Below the pieces are notes generated by a model. The model ran no database searches and was not told where the DNA came from. It saw nothing but the letters and a program-made list of their open reading frames with translations. A DNA stretch of 64,000 nucleotides. It comes from Ditylenchus dipsaci. Its lineage: Eukaryota; Nematoda; Chromadorea; Rhabditida; Anguinidae. This document shows, piece by piece, positions 1 through 10,327 of this stretch; within the stretch, counting starts at the first letter, position 1, and every line of letters begins with the position of its first letter. The position numbers and the translations under genes were made by a program. The DNA lies in contig SADC01001043.1 of assembly GCA_004194705.1 (NCBI GenBank), forward strand, positions 10,768-74,767, given 5' to 3'.

Positions 1-365
1 AAAAAACAATTCTTGAAGTAATTCACAGGACATTGACGAATAGTCACGTAGATCACACCGCTCACGTTTAGCAATTTGATCTTCGATCGATTGATTCAGA
101 CGTTCTGAAACAGAGTGAGAGAGACTGAAAGATAATAATCAATAATAAGAGCGAAATAAATGCAACACTCACAGTGACAGTCTCACAGTACATGACTTTT
201 GATTCTTCAAGCAATTTAGTGCAGACGTCACATATCAGAGCAGAAAAGATTGAACCAAGACAATTGATGATCAAAACACAAAAAATAGAACCCTTACAGT
301 AACATCGATGACCACCACGCGGATTAGGCACCTCGATTCTTCGACCACTCCACTCGATACGCCAT
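1..365 (-). CDS. Possible 5' end of a PARP-type zinc-finger gene (partial, weak)
   Basis: An ATG at 365 opens MAYRVEWSKNRG, which resembles the start of PARP-type DNA-nick zinc fingers (YRVEYAKSGR in PARP1, from general knowledge). Further along the same strand, around 240-180, a frame reads CDVCTKLLEESK (a C-x2-C pair followed by a helix-like stretch). Near 104-1 a frame reads RLNQSIEDQIAKRERCDLRD, reminiscent of the region before the PADR1 domain. A plausible intron (GTGAGT to TTTCAG) lies between the last two blocks. I could not join the first two blocks with a valid acceptor, and the expected His-Cys half of the finger is not visible, so this may be a decayed copy or chance similarity. 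The gene would continue left of the window. Confidence 0.2.
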
Positions 366-2594
366 GACGAAGAGTTGTCTAAACGAAAGAATATAACTGA
401 AGTACAAAAAAAATTAACCACAGAGTTGAAGAACTAAAAAATAATGAGACTCTTAACATTAAAACGGCTGACTGTACTAAAGCGTGTGTCTTGTGCCAAA
501 TTCAATGCTGAACAAGATAGGCGAATAAAAATTCCGAAAAGAGGGCTTTTGTAAATTGGACTTGGTCAGTTTTCAAAACTACCGCGAAAAATGGGTCATT
601 TTACAAATCAATAAAAAAAACATAAATTTCATAGTCGCTTAATAATTTTTTATAGTGCATCCGAAAGCTGAGACTGCTGCTATCTTCTAGTATGTCTGCC
701 CGATCTTAACAGTTTCTAAAAAGAAAGTTTTGATTATAGAGAAAACGTAGACAACTTTTCAACCTGACTTACAACATTCTCTCATAGTAGAGCCTTTGCG
801 CAAATCCTTTTTAGCAAACGACTTTCACTATTCAATAAAGCGAGAAAATTGCATAGATTTTAAAGTAAATCGAAATTATCTAATTCGTCGAATTCCTGTG
901 AAAGAGGTCAGCTGAAACAAAGACTTGTCAAGTTTAAAATTTTTCACCAAAGTTTTGAAAATAAGAAAAATTTCGAAAAAAAATAGATTTTTAAGAAAAT
1001 AAGATAAAAAAAAGTTCGATTTCTTTATATTGAACCGAAAATATGACAAACAAGACAAATTTTCGAAAAATTAGCACTTTTTTATAATAAGCACATCCGA
1101 AATAGCATATCTGCAAGGCCTGGTTTTACCAGTGCTGGGCAGTGTTTGCACTCACTCTGATTTTTGGTCAGTGAATGTGAGTGAGAATGAAATATTTTAG
1201 GGCAGTGAGAATGAGAGTGAGAGTGAGGGTGAAAATTTGGGGCAGTGAGAATGAGAGTGAGAGTAAGGGTGGAAAAAAGAAGTGATGAGAGTGAGTGAGC
1301 TCACCGAGATTCTCACTGTAAGTGAGAATGAACAAAATCCAAACATTTTTAAATTATGTATTTATAAGACATTAGCATTTTTGTTAATGAATAGTGAACA
1401 CGGATGCCATAATGCTGCTAAAAGGCGCCCGTCTTTCACTAAAATAGTGATTTTTCCTAAATGAACTTTTTCGTAGCATTTTTTGAAGAAAAGAGCTTTT
1501 AGGTTGGGTGATCATCGTTTTGCTACCTTTCAAAGAGCGCCCTTTTTGTTGCAACAGAATTACGGTATTTTCTGATAGCAACCAATGCTTCAAAAGTAAC
1601 CCTAGCCTAACTCCGATTTTGGCTGAGCAGCCGAACGGTGGAAACCTTTCGGGGACTTTTCGGCGGGGACCTTTCGGCAGGAACCCTAAAAAGTGTCAAA
1701 CGTGTAAAATGCTCATTGTCGGCGATGGCTATGGTCTTTTAAGCGAACCGAAAATTTCTATTTTAAAATGCTAAACCTTATGTGTACAAAGTCTAGAATA
1801 TTCTTGCACTGAGTGAAGCAATCTTTTCAGATTTTATTTGCTCGTAACTTTTTTTAAACCAATTAAAAAAGCGGGTCCACCTTGGAACACCCCTAACGAA
1901 AACACCCCCGCCGAAACACTCATGCCGAAAAACCCGCGCTTAAATACCCGGATAAAGATAGTTCAAAGCTACCCGAAAATTTTTGAAACTTTAGGGTAAG
2001 CATTTTTACAAAAATAGTAGTTTCTTAAAACAAGAAAATGCATTTTGTTGATTTGTTAAGAAGTTCCCACAAAGATTGAAAAACTTGGTTTTTGGTCATT
2101 TTTCAAGAAATCGATTATTTTTAAAAGGTCATATTCTCAACACTCGATTATTCTAAAAAAATTCTCTAACATGATTTTTTAGCTCTTGAGCTGCGCTACA
2201 AACATGAAGTTAACATTTTGCCAAAACGTTAGAAATTCAATAAAAAATTTGATCCCTTAAAATGATGAAACGCTTGTCAAATTCTTAAATGACCTCACGT
2301 GTGTTTGGAGCCAAATTATCACTTTTCAAAAATATTCCATTAAAACTTCATAAAGTATTCGAAAGAGGATGGACAGAGCTACAAAACCTGCGTTTTTAAT
2401 TTCTCTTATAATATTTTTTTTCACTTTCAATAACGAGCTCTAAAGTCGGTTCCAAACTTTTGGTACACCAGTTACGACACGAACGCTCTGAATAGAGTGC
2501 TCTGCGCATACAAATTTTGAGCAGAGCTGACATTGATTCATATTGCTTTCACGTCCTCGGAAATCTTGGCCTTCTTTCTAACAAATGTTACATA
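366..2594. other. No gene recognised; AT-rich intergenic DNA
   Basis: Only short low-quality reading frames are present. The one clear structure is a GA-rich simple repeat near 1131-1330, listed separately. Short C/G-rich stretches near 1630-1690 and 1880-1960 repeat motifs such as CTTTCGG and CCGAAA and look like old repeat DNA. Confidence 0.6.
1131..1330. repeat. GA-rich low-complexity repeat (GAGTGAGAATGAGA units)
   Basis: Degenerate tandem units of GAGTGAGAATGAGAGTGA recur about ten times, interrupted by GGGCAGTGAGA and GGGTGAAAA variants. The block opens with CAGTGCTGGGCAGTG, which may be the end of a transposable element, but I found no matching far end. Confidence 0.7.
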
Positions 2595-2852
2595 CCGTAT
2601 ATTCTCTATTAGAAGGCCCGGGCCTTCTATTTTTCAACCCTAAAAAGTCGGAAAAATTTGGGTCGATTTTGAGATTTTTGCGTGCTCAACCAAAATTTTA
2701 AAAGTGGAATCAGGTAAGCTCGTGTTAACTAGAAAACGCGAAAAACAGATTTGCGAATTTCTTTTTCTAGGCTGATATATAGGTCCTCAAGGGGGCCTTC
2801 TATTTAGAGGGGCCTTCTATTAGAGAGGGGCCTTCTAATCGAGAATATACGG
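2595..2852. mobile_element. TA-flanked MITE, CCGTATATTCTC family (copy 1)
   Basis: The ends are inverted repeats: CCGTATATTCTCTATTAGA at the left and its complement at the right, each flanked by TA. The interior holds the family core (on the complementary strand: GACCTATATATCAGCC, then a GCGTTTTC block, then TTTTGGTTGAGCACGC). Near the right end GGCCTTCTATTAGAG is repeated. It abuts, and probably truncated, the piggyBac remnant at its right. Confidence 0.85.
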
Positions 2853-2853
2853 T

Positions 2854-3292
2854 ATGTGCTGTGGATTACAGGATCCCCGGTTATTGCTTGCCTCAAGTCT
2901 TCTCTAGAATCACGCAAATTTTCATAAAATCTACGGATATAGTTTGGCTTTTCTTGAAGTCTTCTGTTTCGTCGAGGAGCAATAAGTTCTTCAGCCAAAT
3001 ATTCAATAAAGTAGGCTCTCCCACAAGATTGATCATTTAGCTTAAATGTTTCATTTTTGAAACTGCCCGTGCATTCAGAGCACAAGCATTTAGAATCCAT
3101 AAAAAACAGTTTCAGGCCATTGACGACTTGCAGTAAAAAGGCATAATTCTTCATCATTTGGTCTGACTTGTCTACTCCTGTTTTTCCGTTGTAGTCATCA
3201 ACTATATCAGGTTTCTGACCATAATTTGATTTATGATGTGCTGTGTTTGATATAAAAACTGTTTTGTCACGACGTGGCTGACACTTGATCAA
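2854..3292 (-). pseudogene. piggyBac-family transposase remnant
   Basis: The minus frame encodes about 145 residues related to the C-terminal part of the piggyBac DDE domain. The segment DIVDDYNGKTGVDKSDQM matches the conserved DYN-x-x-K-x-GVD-x-x-DQ motif that carries a catalytic Asp. It continues with a K-x-FF stretch and a C-terminal EELIAPRRNRR, also typical of the family. The N-terminal transposase half and TTAA-flanked ends are absent. The 3' side runs into the MITE at 2595-2852. This is a dead fragment, not a domesticated gene. Confidence 0.75.
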
Positions 3293-3718
3293 AGTTTCTC
3301 ATTTTTGTAAGCATAAACTGCCTCACCCACCTAAAAGATAAATTAAAATGTTTAATTATAATCTTCATCGACTCTTAAGTAGTGAAGCAAAGCTCACTGA
3401 GAGTTTTATTTGATTCAAAAAATTTGTTAAAAGCCTAGCCGAGTCACACAATATGCCAACAATGATTTCCAACAAAATGCTAGCAAATATTTAACAGTAA
3501 TTGTGTCGCTTATACCATTGTTTATGCAAACAGCACAACAAACTTCCTGTGAAATTTTGTCCTGCTCTTATATCTGGGCAAATGCCCACACATTATAAAG
3601 TACGAACCTTGCTCTCTCTATTGCGCTTATTAGATTATAGTTGTGTACTTAATTTTAAAAAATTTTGGCCTTCTGAATCTAGGTACCTGAAACATCTACG
3701 TTTTTCTTCTTTTACCTA
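3293..3718. other. No gene recognised
   Basis: AT-rich sequence between the piggyBac remnant and the next MITE. No reading frame with family resemblance was found. Confidence 0.6.
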
Positions 3719-4337
3719 CAGTCAAAATTCCCATTAACATACACCCTTGGACCGGGACTTCCCGTATGTTAATGAGAGGTGTATGTTAATGGGGAGTATG
3801 TTGATGAAAGAGCCAGATTCCATAATTTAGCTCAGCGTATGTTAATAGGAGAGTACGTTTCATTTTAAGGCCACATTTCGGGACATACCATACAGTGAAT
3901 TACGGAACACACTTCTCAGTCGATTTCTATAGTTAAAGCAGCTTGGGAGACTAAGGCAATTTTCATATATCAAATTTAGAACAGCTTGGGGACCAAGGCA
4001 AATTTTTTTATAAAATTAAAAATCTTTGCCTTGATCCCCCAAGCTTTTTCGAAATTTTCATAAAAAATGAGATTTGTAAAATTGGTTTTGTAGAAACAGG
4101 GGTTTAATTCGAAAAAATTCGAAAAAAGGATTGACTGTATGTTAATGGGAGAGCCAATTGTTAGAACGGGACCGACTCTGGCCGTATGTTAATGAAAGGT
4201 GTATGTTAATGGCAGTGTATGTTAATGAGGGAGATAATTTTGCCTCATCTTCAAAGAAACCAACCAAAGCTTAGCCAGCTGTATGTTAATGGAGAGCGTA
4301 TGTTAATTGGGGAGTATCTTAATGGGAGGTTCGACTG
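3719..4337. mobile_element. TA-flanked MITE with GTATGTTAATGG arrays
   Basis: The left end CAGTCAAAATTCCCATTAAC and the right end (complement CAGTCGAACCTCCCATTAAG) are imperfect inverted repeats, each flanked by TA, as in Tc1/mariner/pogo insertions. Behind both ends the motif GTATGTTAATGGG recurs many times in both orientations. A centrally placed inverted pair (around 3945-4035) contains the dispersed motif GACCAAGGCAAA. Confidence 0.85.
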
Positions 4338-4399
4338 TATATGCCTGTAAGTAGTTACAGAGAAGTAGTAAGAACCCCACTAAAAAAATAATTCTGTTC

Positions 4400-4490
4400 C
4401 ATCTCTACAAGATGTTGTTTGCAGAATTTAAAAAGGTCAACTGTATGAAGAAATACAGCAATTTTAATGCTTTTGTGTCAAGATCCAAAA
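4400..4490. repeat. Dispersed repeat shared with 45235-45330
   Basis: About 80 bp here, containing AAAAAGGTCAACTGTATGAA and TGCTTTTGTGTCAAGA, recur in inverse orientation at 45235-45330. It lies about 150 bp downstream of the aminotransferase stop codon. I see no termini. Confidence 0.6.
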
Positions 4491-4634
4491 ATTTGAAAAT
4501 TTTAAACTTTGATGTTATATGACAGTAGCATCAAATTATTGCTATAACATTCAAAAAGATAAAAACTATGAATATATATTAGAAAAATAAATAATTATCA
4601 GCTTTATTTATGTCGAATTCTTAAATCTTACGAT

Positions 4635-6367
4635 TTAAAAGCGCTCCCTAATACTGCTAATTGACATTTTTCTAAGATCATGTATGGACAACTTTCTACT
4701 GTCATCAACAGACAATTTTCTTAAGTTGAAACCGGACACTTTTCTTGGTACGTCTGCTACTTTATGCCCTTCTGTTTTCCATGACCACTTCTTGGTAGCT
4801 TGAACTCCTTTTGTCAATGGCTGGCAATATTTGTCCAGAAAGTTGACAGCGAAATCCTGATTATTCTCTAGCAAAGCCACATTCTTCATTGCTTCAGCCC
4901 CTTTGAAGTTGATGAAAGCCAGCCTAGCTGTTAGCTCTCCCGCCTTGCCCATAAAATCAGGGTCACAAGGCATCACTGCTACCTTAGCCTCGTTCAATAG
5001 TCTACTGCTCAACTCTGTTCCATTAGGGATATCGGCCAGTCTGACCACTTCAAAGTCAGGCATAAAGTAGTAGCCACACTCAGACGGGTGTCCCTTCACC
5101 CCAACTGATGTCAATTCTCTGTGGGTGTAGTCAGCACACATCTCCAACACTATTTTGGACCTGTCGATGTAGTCCACAAGCTCATCTTCAAAGTCCATGC
5201 CATAGTTGAGGGCATATTGGATGGGCACTGTTTGGCAACTGTAACTGTGACTGCCAGCTGAGATAACGGCAGATTTAAGGTTGGCTAATTGAGAGGGAAA
5301 AAGGGCATAGCCTGCCCTCCATCCACCCATGGAGGCCCATTTAGAGAAACCACTAGTTACTACAGTGCCTTCTGGTAAAACTAAAATTCAAAATAATATG
5401 TGCTCAAAATGAAATATAGATTAATATTATTGACCTTGGCCATGCTAATGTGATCATTTTTAAAAGCTAGACGGGCGTAAATCTCATCAGACAATATAAT
5501 AGTGTTGTTTCTGCGGCAAACATCGCTGGAAATAATGTTATTTAGAAGGGCATTTATAATAAGATTAGTTTACCTTATCTCTATGAGCTGTTTTTCCGTG
5601 GCATTTGGCCTGTGGGATTACTTGGGAAGTTTAAAATGAGAAGTTTAGGAGTGTCTGGATCAGTCAAAGACAGTGTCTGAAAAAAATAAAATAAAATAGT
5701 TTAAATATATAATTAATTTACCGTCTCAATATTTCTGGCTGTAGGAATATATCTGTTCTCAAAATCTGTCTCAATAATGTAGTAGCTCTTGTTGGAAAGA
5801 ACACTTTGTGGAGCATACGACATCCAGCAGGGAGATGGCATCAAAATGTCTAAAGTAAATAATTAAGTTTTTATTTAAATAAGAATGTTAGTTTTAAAAA
5901 ATTCAGTTTACCTCCACTAAACACGTTTATCATGTGGTAGATCAACTCTTTAGATCCAGCTGCTAAGACTACATCATCCGGCGTGAAGTGGTCGAAATCT
6001 CCTTGGACTTTGTGGAAATGAATAATTTTCTCACGAAGACTTAATAGACCTGTAAAATTCCAAGTAAAAGCAGTGTCAAACTTTTAAAAAAACTAATAAC
6101 CTTGTGAATTTAAATATTCATTTTTGTGTGCATTCTCGATCAGTCCTTGAAAAAAGGGCAATGGAACCGGGAACGGAGATTCTCCAAATCCAAAATGAAA
6201 CAGCTCTTCGCCGCTTGAAATACGATCTTTAATCTGCAAAAAAAACATTTTCATAAATTATAAGTAATGATAAATTTACAAACCAAATAGTTCAATCCAA
6301 GACTAGCAGATGTACCAAAGCCTAGATCTTCTCTCACCAAACCATTATTAATTCGCACAATAACCAT
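4635..6367 (-). CDS. Class I/II PLP-dependent aminotransferase (seven exons, two frame breaks)
   Basis: Exons on the minus strand: 6367-6284, 6233-6101, 6049-5912, 5849-5722, 5676-5574, 5525-5435, 5380-4635. Restoring one base in exon 5 and one at the exon 6/7 junction gives about 474 residues. Fold-type I aminotransferase motifs appear in order: FGFGESPFPVP near the N-terminus, NFPSNPTGQ (the NPTG motif), SDEIYARLAF, and TSGFSKWASMGGWRAGY with the PLP-binding Lys. The product should transfer amino groups between amino and keto acids, probably in the cytosol since no leader peptide is visible; the substrate cannot be told. The C-terminal 45 residues repeat KLSVDDSRKLS and KLSIHDLRKMS units, an unusual tail. 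Exon 5 loses one base just after the NPTG motif, and exon 6 ends in the wrong phase at AAG/GTCAAT, also one base short. Either the gene is newly dead or the assembly dropped bases. Confidence 0.85.
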
Positions 6368-7790
6368 TGTAATTTCTACTACGGTAGAAAGAGAGCAAGT
6401 CTTGGTAAACAATTAAAACACAAAGAAAATGATTAACAACAAATACAAAGGAACTATTTATATTGGCAGTCATGGACTTAAAACACACACAGTTACGTGA
6501 ATAAAGCGTCCAGTTTTGATTGATCATAGGCAAATTTTTTTCCGGCTCTCTTCATTGTGAAAAGGAATTCTCGCTCCCTGTGCCACCATTCTAGTTTAGT
6601 CTTATCGTTTCTGTGTTCTTTTTTGTAACTTAAAAAGACAGAAACAAAAAGGTTTTTAGTCAATTATTAAACCTCAAAAGTTTACACTGTTTCGTAGTTT
6701 GAAGGTCAATGTGATTGCAAGAATATTTTTGTTCTTCTATGAGACAATATCGCACGATCACCAAAAGCTAATGTTTCGAAGTTATGTCTATAGTCAAGCG
6801 TTTTGTAAATTTTTTCCCCAAAGCAATTACGCAAGCAAATATAATATATGGTATATCAAATGAGAGCCTATTTTTAGCACAATTAAACTTCACACTCGAG
6901 TTTAGGCCTCTTCTGCTGTATTTTGAGGACATGCTCACCTGTTCAAATTTCGTGATCATCAATTTAAACAACTTCTCCAATCATTAAACTTCTGTACGGA
7001 TTTTTAAATTTTTAAATTTTTAAGAATTCCCATTCCCGTTTTTCGCAGGAACAAAAATTTTCATATTCACGTTTCCTGCCCGGACCCAGAACAGCCAAGC
7101 CTAGTTGAAAGTTACATTCAGTTTGTTCGAAATGCAGTAACGTCTAAGCCTTGAAAAGTTGCTAGCTGATTTTAGGTATTTGAAAAATAAATCACTAATT
7201 AAAAAAATTCATTGACTTTTCACATCGATAAAATTTTTTGAAAAGGCTCTTTGTAGTATTAGAAACAAAAGCAAACAAAAATAAACCTAAATTGGCAGCC
7301 TTAAATGTCTAGAATTACATTTGCACTGTTCTAGTCAGTATTTTCTGATGGCAGAATTATTATAAAGAAGATCTTCAATCTCTTTTTGAACGATAAAAAA
7401 TTTGGTAAAAAGTTATGAGAAGTAGTTGAAGTAATATTTGATTCATGTTAACACTTATGCTAAAGCTTACTGGGATCTACTTTGACCAGAAACAAGCTAG
7501 TTTGAAACGCCGCCTTGCCTCTTTAAGAATGTTCTTCATAGTGATTGCAAGTGAGTTTTGTAAGGCTGTTTTTCACATCATAAACAAGTTTAGACGCTAC
7601 TGTCATATAACCAACCACCCCCCCCCCCCACCTACAAATCGACTTTTTTGGGAGTGTCTAAAAACCATTTTTATGCAATAATTTTGACATAAAAGGACCA
7701 GAAAAGCTGTTTGAAAGGGATTATGGGCTGTATTAGGAGGGAAAGGGAATATTACAGGGGCACTTTTTTAGCTGCTTTACCTTCTTTTTC
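6368..7790. other. Upstream region of the aminotransferase; no gene recognised
   Basis: This probably includes the promoter and 5' UTR of the minus-strand aminotransferase, but no motif could be assigned. A poly-C run lies at about 7618-7630. Short overlapping frames near 6780-6980 show no family resemblance. Confidence 0.5.
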
Positions 7791-9190
7791 AACTCGGGCC
7801 GTGGCAAAAATAGACTCTATATGCATTTTATGGTCAAGTGTGCTTCTCGGAATCATGTCTAAGGTAAGTGAGTGCGCGCATCTCTAACCCGCGCATCTCT
7901 AGTCTTGAAGTTAAGATGCGCACACCCACATACCTTAGACACAAATCACTCGAAGGCGACTCTGGATGCAAAAAATATGTATGCATACCAGAGTTTATTT
8001 ATGTGGTAGGCCCCAGTCAACAAAACTATGTTCAACATCTTCTTGTTAGTGAGCCCTGTGTAATTAGTGGCCCCCTTTTATTCCCTTCCCCTCCCTATAC
8101 AGCCCTTAATCTCCTTAAAATTCAAAAGGCGCCAATTTAAATTTTTCAAATTTTGACTAAAAAATCATGATACAATCCAATACCACCCCCCCCCCCCTGT
8201 GGATCAAGAATTGGAGCCCCAGCCAATAAGATCTACCAACATGATCATTAGAAGAGATTTAAACATAGATGTTGAGCTTTTTACATCTGAAATTTTCCTT
8301 CTGTGAAAAACTTCACGCTCAGTAAGAATTCGTAAAAATATGAATCAGTTTTCACTGACTCCTTCTTTTCACCAAATAATAATAGTAAAATATTATAATA
8401 AATCACTTAACCCTAAGCAGGGTACTGCAAAGGGTATAATTATTTATGAAATTAATATCAAGTTCATACCCAAGAAAGTATTAAAAATAGTATTACTTTA
8501 TACCTTGGGTATTATTGTATACCCAGGGTATACAATGATACCCTGTCCAATTTGAAGCAAATTTTTAATTCTAACGCCGGATTCATGTTAAGCATGGTTG
8601 ATTGGCTTGAAAAACTGCCCTTAGAATTTGAAGTTCAACCAAATTTTAAAGATGATAGATTCGTGATTTACTTAGAAAACTGCGCTTAAAATAGTGAACT
8701 CACTGCTTTAAGTCCAACTCCGCTCAAGACAACAAACTTTGAAAATTCTTAAGGTCGATATTCGGTAACACTATAGAATCCCCCCCAGCTAGCGAAAAAT
8801 TTACTTTTCCTGAAGGGGAAAGGACCCGTCTCATATTGTCTCTCGTGCTCTGAAAAGGCACGGAAACACTTTGGTTTCCAAAAAATCGAAAAAAAATTTC
8901 GATTAGCTTTGCCCCTAGGAAAATTTAGGAAAATTCAAAAAAAATCTTTTTTTGAATTCCCGCCAAAACATTTTTTAAGGGATTTAGGGCTGTATTGGGA
9001 GGGGAAGGAATAAAAGGGGCCACTTTTCATGAAAAAATTATTAAAAAAGTGAATTCTGGACTATTTCGGATACCCTGTCATGTTTTTTCAACTGGGCCGT
9101 GGCAAAAAGAGACTCTATATGCATTTTATGGTCAAGTGTGCTTCTCGGAATCATGTCTAAGGTAAGTGAGTGCGCGCATCTCTAACTCTC
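7791..9190. repeat. Two direct copies of the GTAAGTGAGTGCGCGC repeat family
   Basis: About 100 bp, including GACTCTATATGCATTTTATG and TCTAAGGTAAGTGAGTGCGC, occur near 7800-7890 and again near 9095-9185 in the same orientation. Related inverse copies lie near 15950-16080 and 22300-22400. The first copy continues into a segment with CCCACATACCTTAGAC. Poly-C runs occur at about 8186-8195. This is an old dispersed element; no coding capacity was recognised. Confidence 0.7.
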
Positions 9191-9540
9191 AAGCCCCTGC
9201 GACCCCTTCGGGGGCACAGGGGCTTGGGGGCTATGGATTATATTACAGTAGCGCCCAAATTTACTAAAGAATTTGCCAGAGAACTTTGCTAAGCCCATTT
9301 ACAGCGCTGTAATATTAGCATTCGACACGTTTCGAGTTTTTTACAACGGAATGAGCCTTTTAATCCTTTTTTTTCAATAAACAGAGGTTAAGTATCATTT
9401 TGTGATATCGTTTTGTCATACGTATTTGTTCACAGAATCATGAGTAAATTTGGAGGTTGCCGAAGGATAGGGGCGAAAAATTTCGCAAATCGGCCTACTT
9501 ACTCACGCAAATTTTTTTGGTGGTCAAGTTTTTTGGATAA

Positions 9541-9962
9541 AACGGAAATATGCCACGTTCTGGAGAAAAACTGCACGTTTTTGTGAAAAAGTGCCACGTT
9601 TTTTCGATTCTAGTCAGGAAGGCGAAAAAGTGCCACGTTTTAGTGAAAAAGTGCCACGTTTTTTTCAAATTTGCCTAGTTTTGCACAGATATGCCTGGTT
9701 TTATTGGTCGCTTTGTTACCAAGGACATATCAATAACAAGCTAATGGTAATCTTCAAAATTTCAGATGTAAATCATTGATGTGTCTAAGAAACCTTATTG
9801 TCAGAAAACGTGGCAGATTTTCACAAAAACGAGGCACTTTTTCACTAAAACGTGGCACTTTTTCGCCTTTTTGACTAGAATCAAAAAAACGTGGCACTTT
9901 TTCACAAAAACGTGGCACTTTTTCTCCAAAACGTGGCATTTTTACGTATCGTCCAAGTTTTT
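9541..9962. repeat. Fold-back element with GAAAAAGTGCCACGTTTT array arms
   Basis: The left arm (about 9548-9665) is a tandem array of GAAAAAGTGCCACGTTTT units. The right arm (about 9806-9945) is the same array inverted (AAAACGTGGCACTTTTTC). The two arms would form a hairpin with a loop of roughly 140 bp. Both arms contain a TTCGATTCTAGTCA-like spacer. Reading frames in the arms, such as repeats of KVPRF, follow from the repeat and are not genes. Confidence 0.85.
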
Positions 9963-10327
9963 TATACACCCTGTACTCGTTTAAAAATCACAAAAACGCA
10001 ATTTGATAATAAAAAAAAGTAGTTTGAAGTCATATGCACATTATTGACTATGACATTTTAACATGTGCATGTTTTGGGAATTTGCAGAAGTTAACACTTC
10101 TTCTCAATCTTCTTTGTCGATTTTTACATTAAACAAGAAAAATCAATAGAAAAAAAATGATAGCTAGGCAAAAACTCTGCCCCGATGGAAAATGACCTGT
10201 TAAATAGGAGGTAGAACATATGTAGGTAGCAGAGGTAATAATGTCTCGAATTTTCTGATTTAAAAAAATTAATGTACAAAATTTATTTGTTTTTCAGTAA
10301 TTGATGAAAAAATACCGCTTTTTGTAA
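9963..10327. other. Upstream of the first GRL gene; nothing definite
   Basis: The likely promoter and missing 5' exon of the GRL1 gene should lie here or just upstream, but no convincing first exon was found. Confidence 0.45.

Noticed and set aside
9548..9984. Reading frames with repeated KVPRF or TWHFF motifs
   Set aside because: They are translations of the 18-bp GAAAAAGTGCCACGTTTT arrays in both orientations, not a repeat protein.
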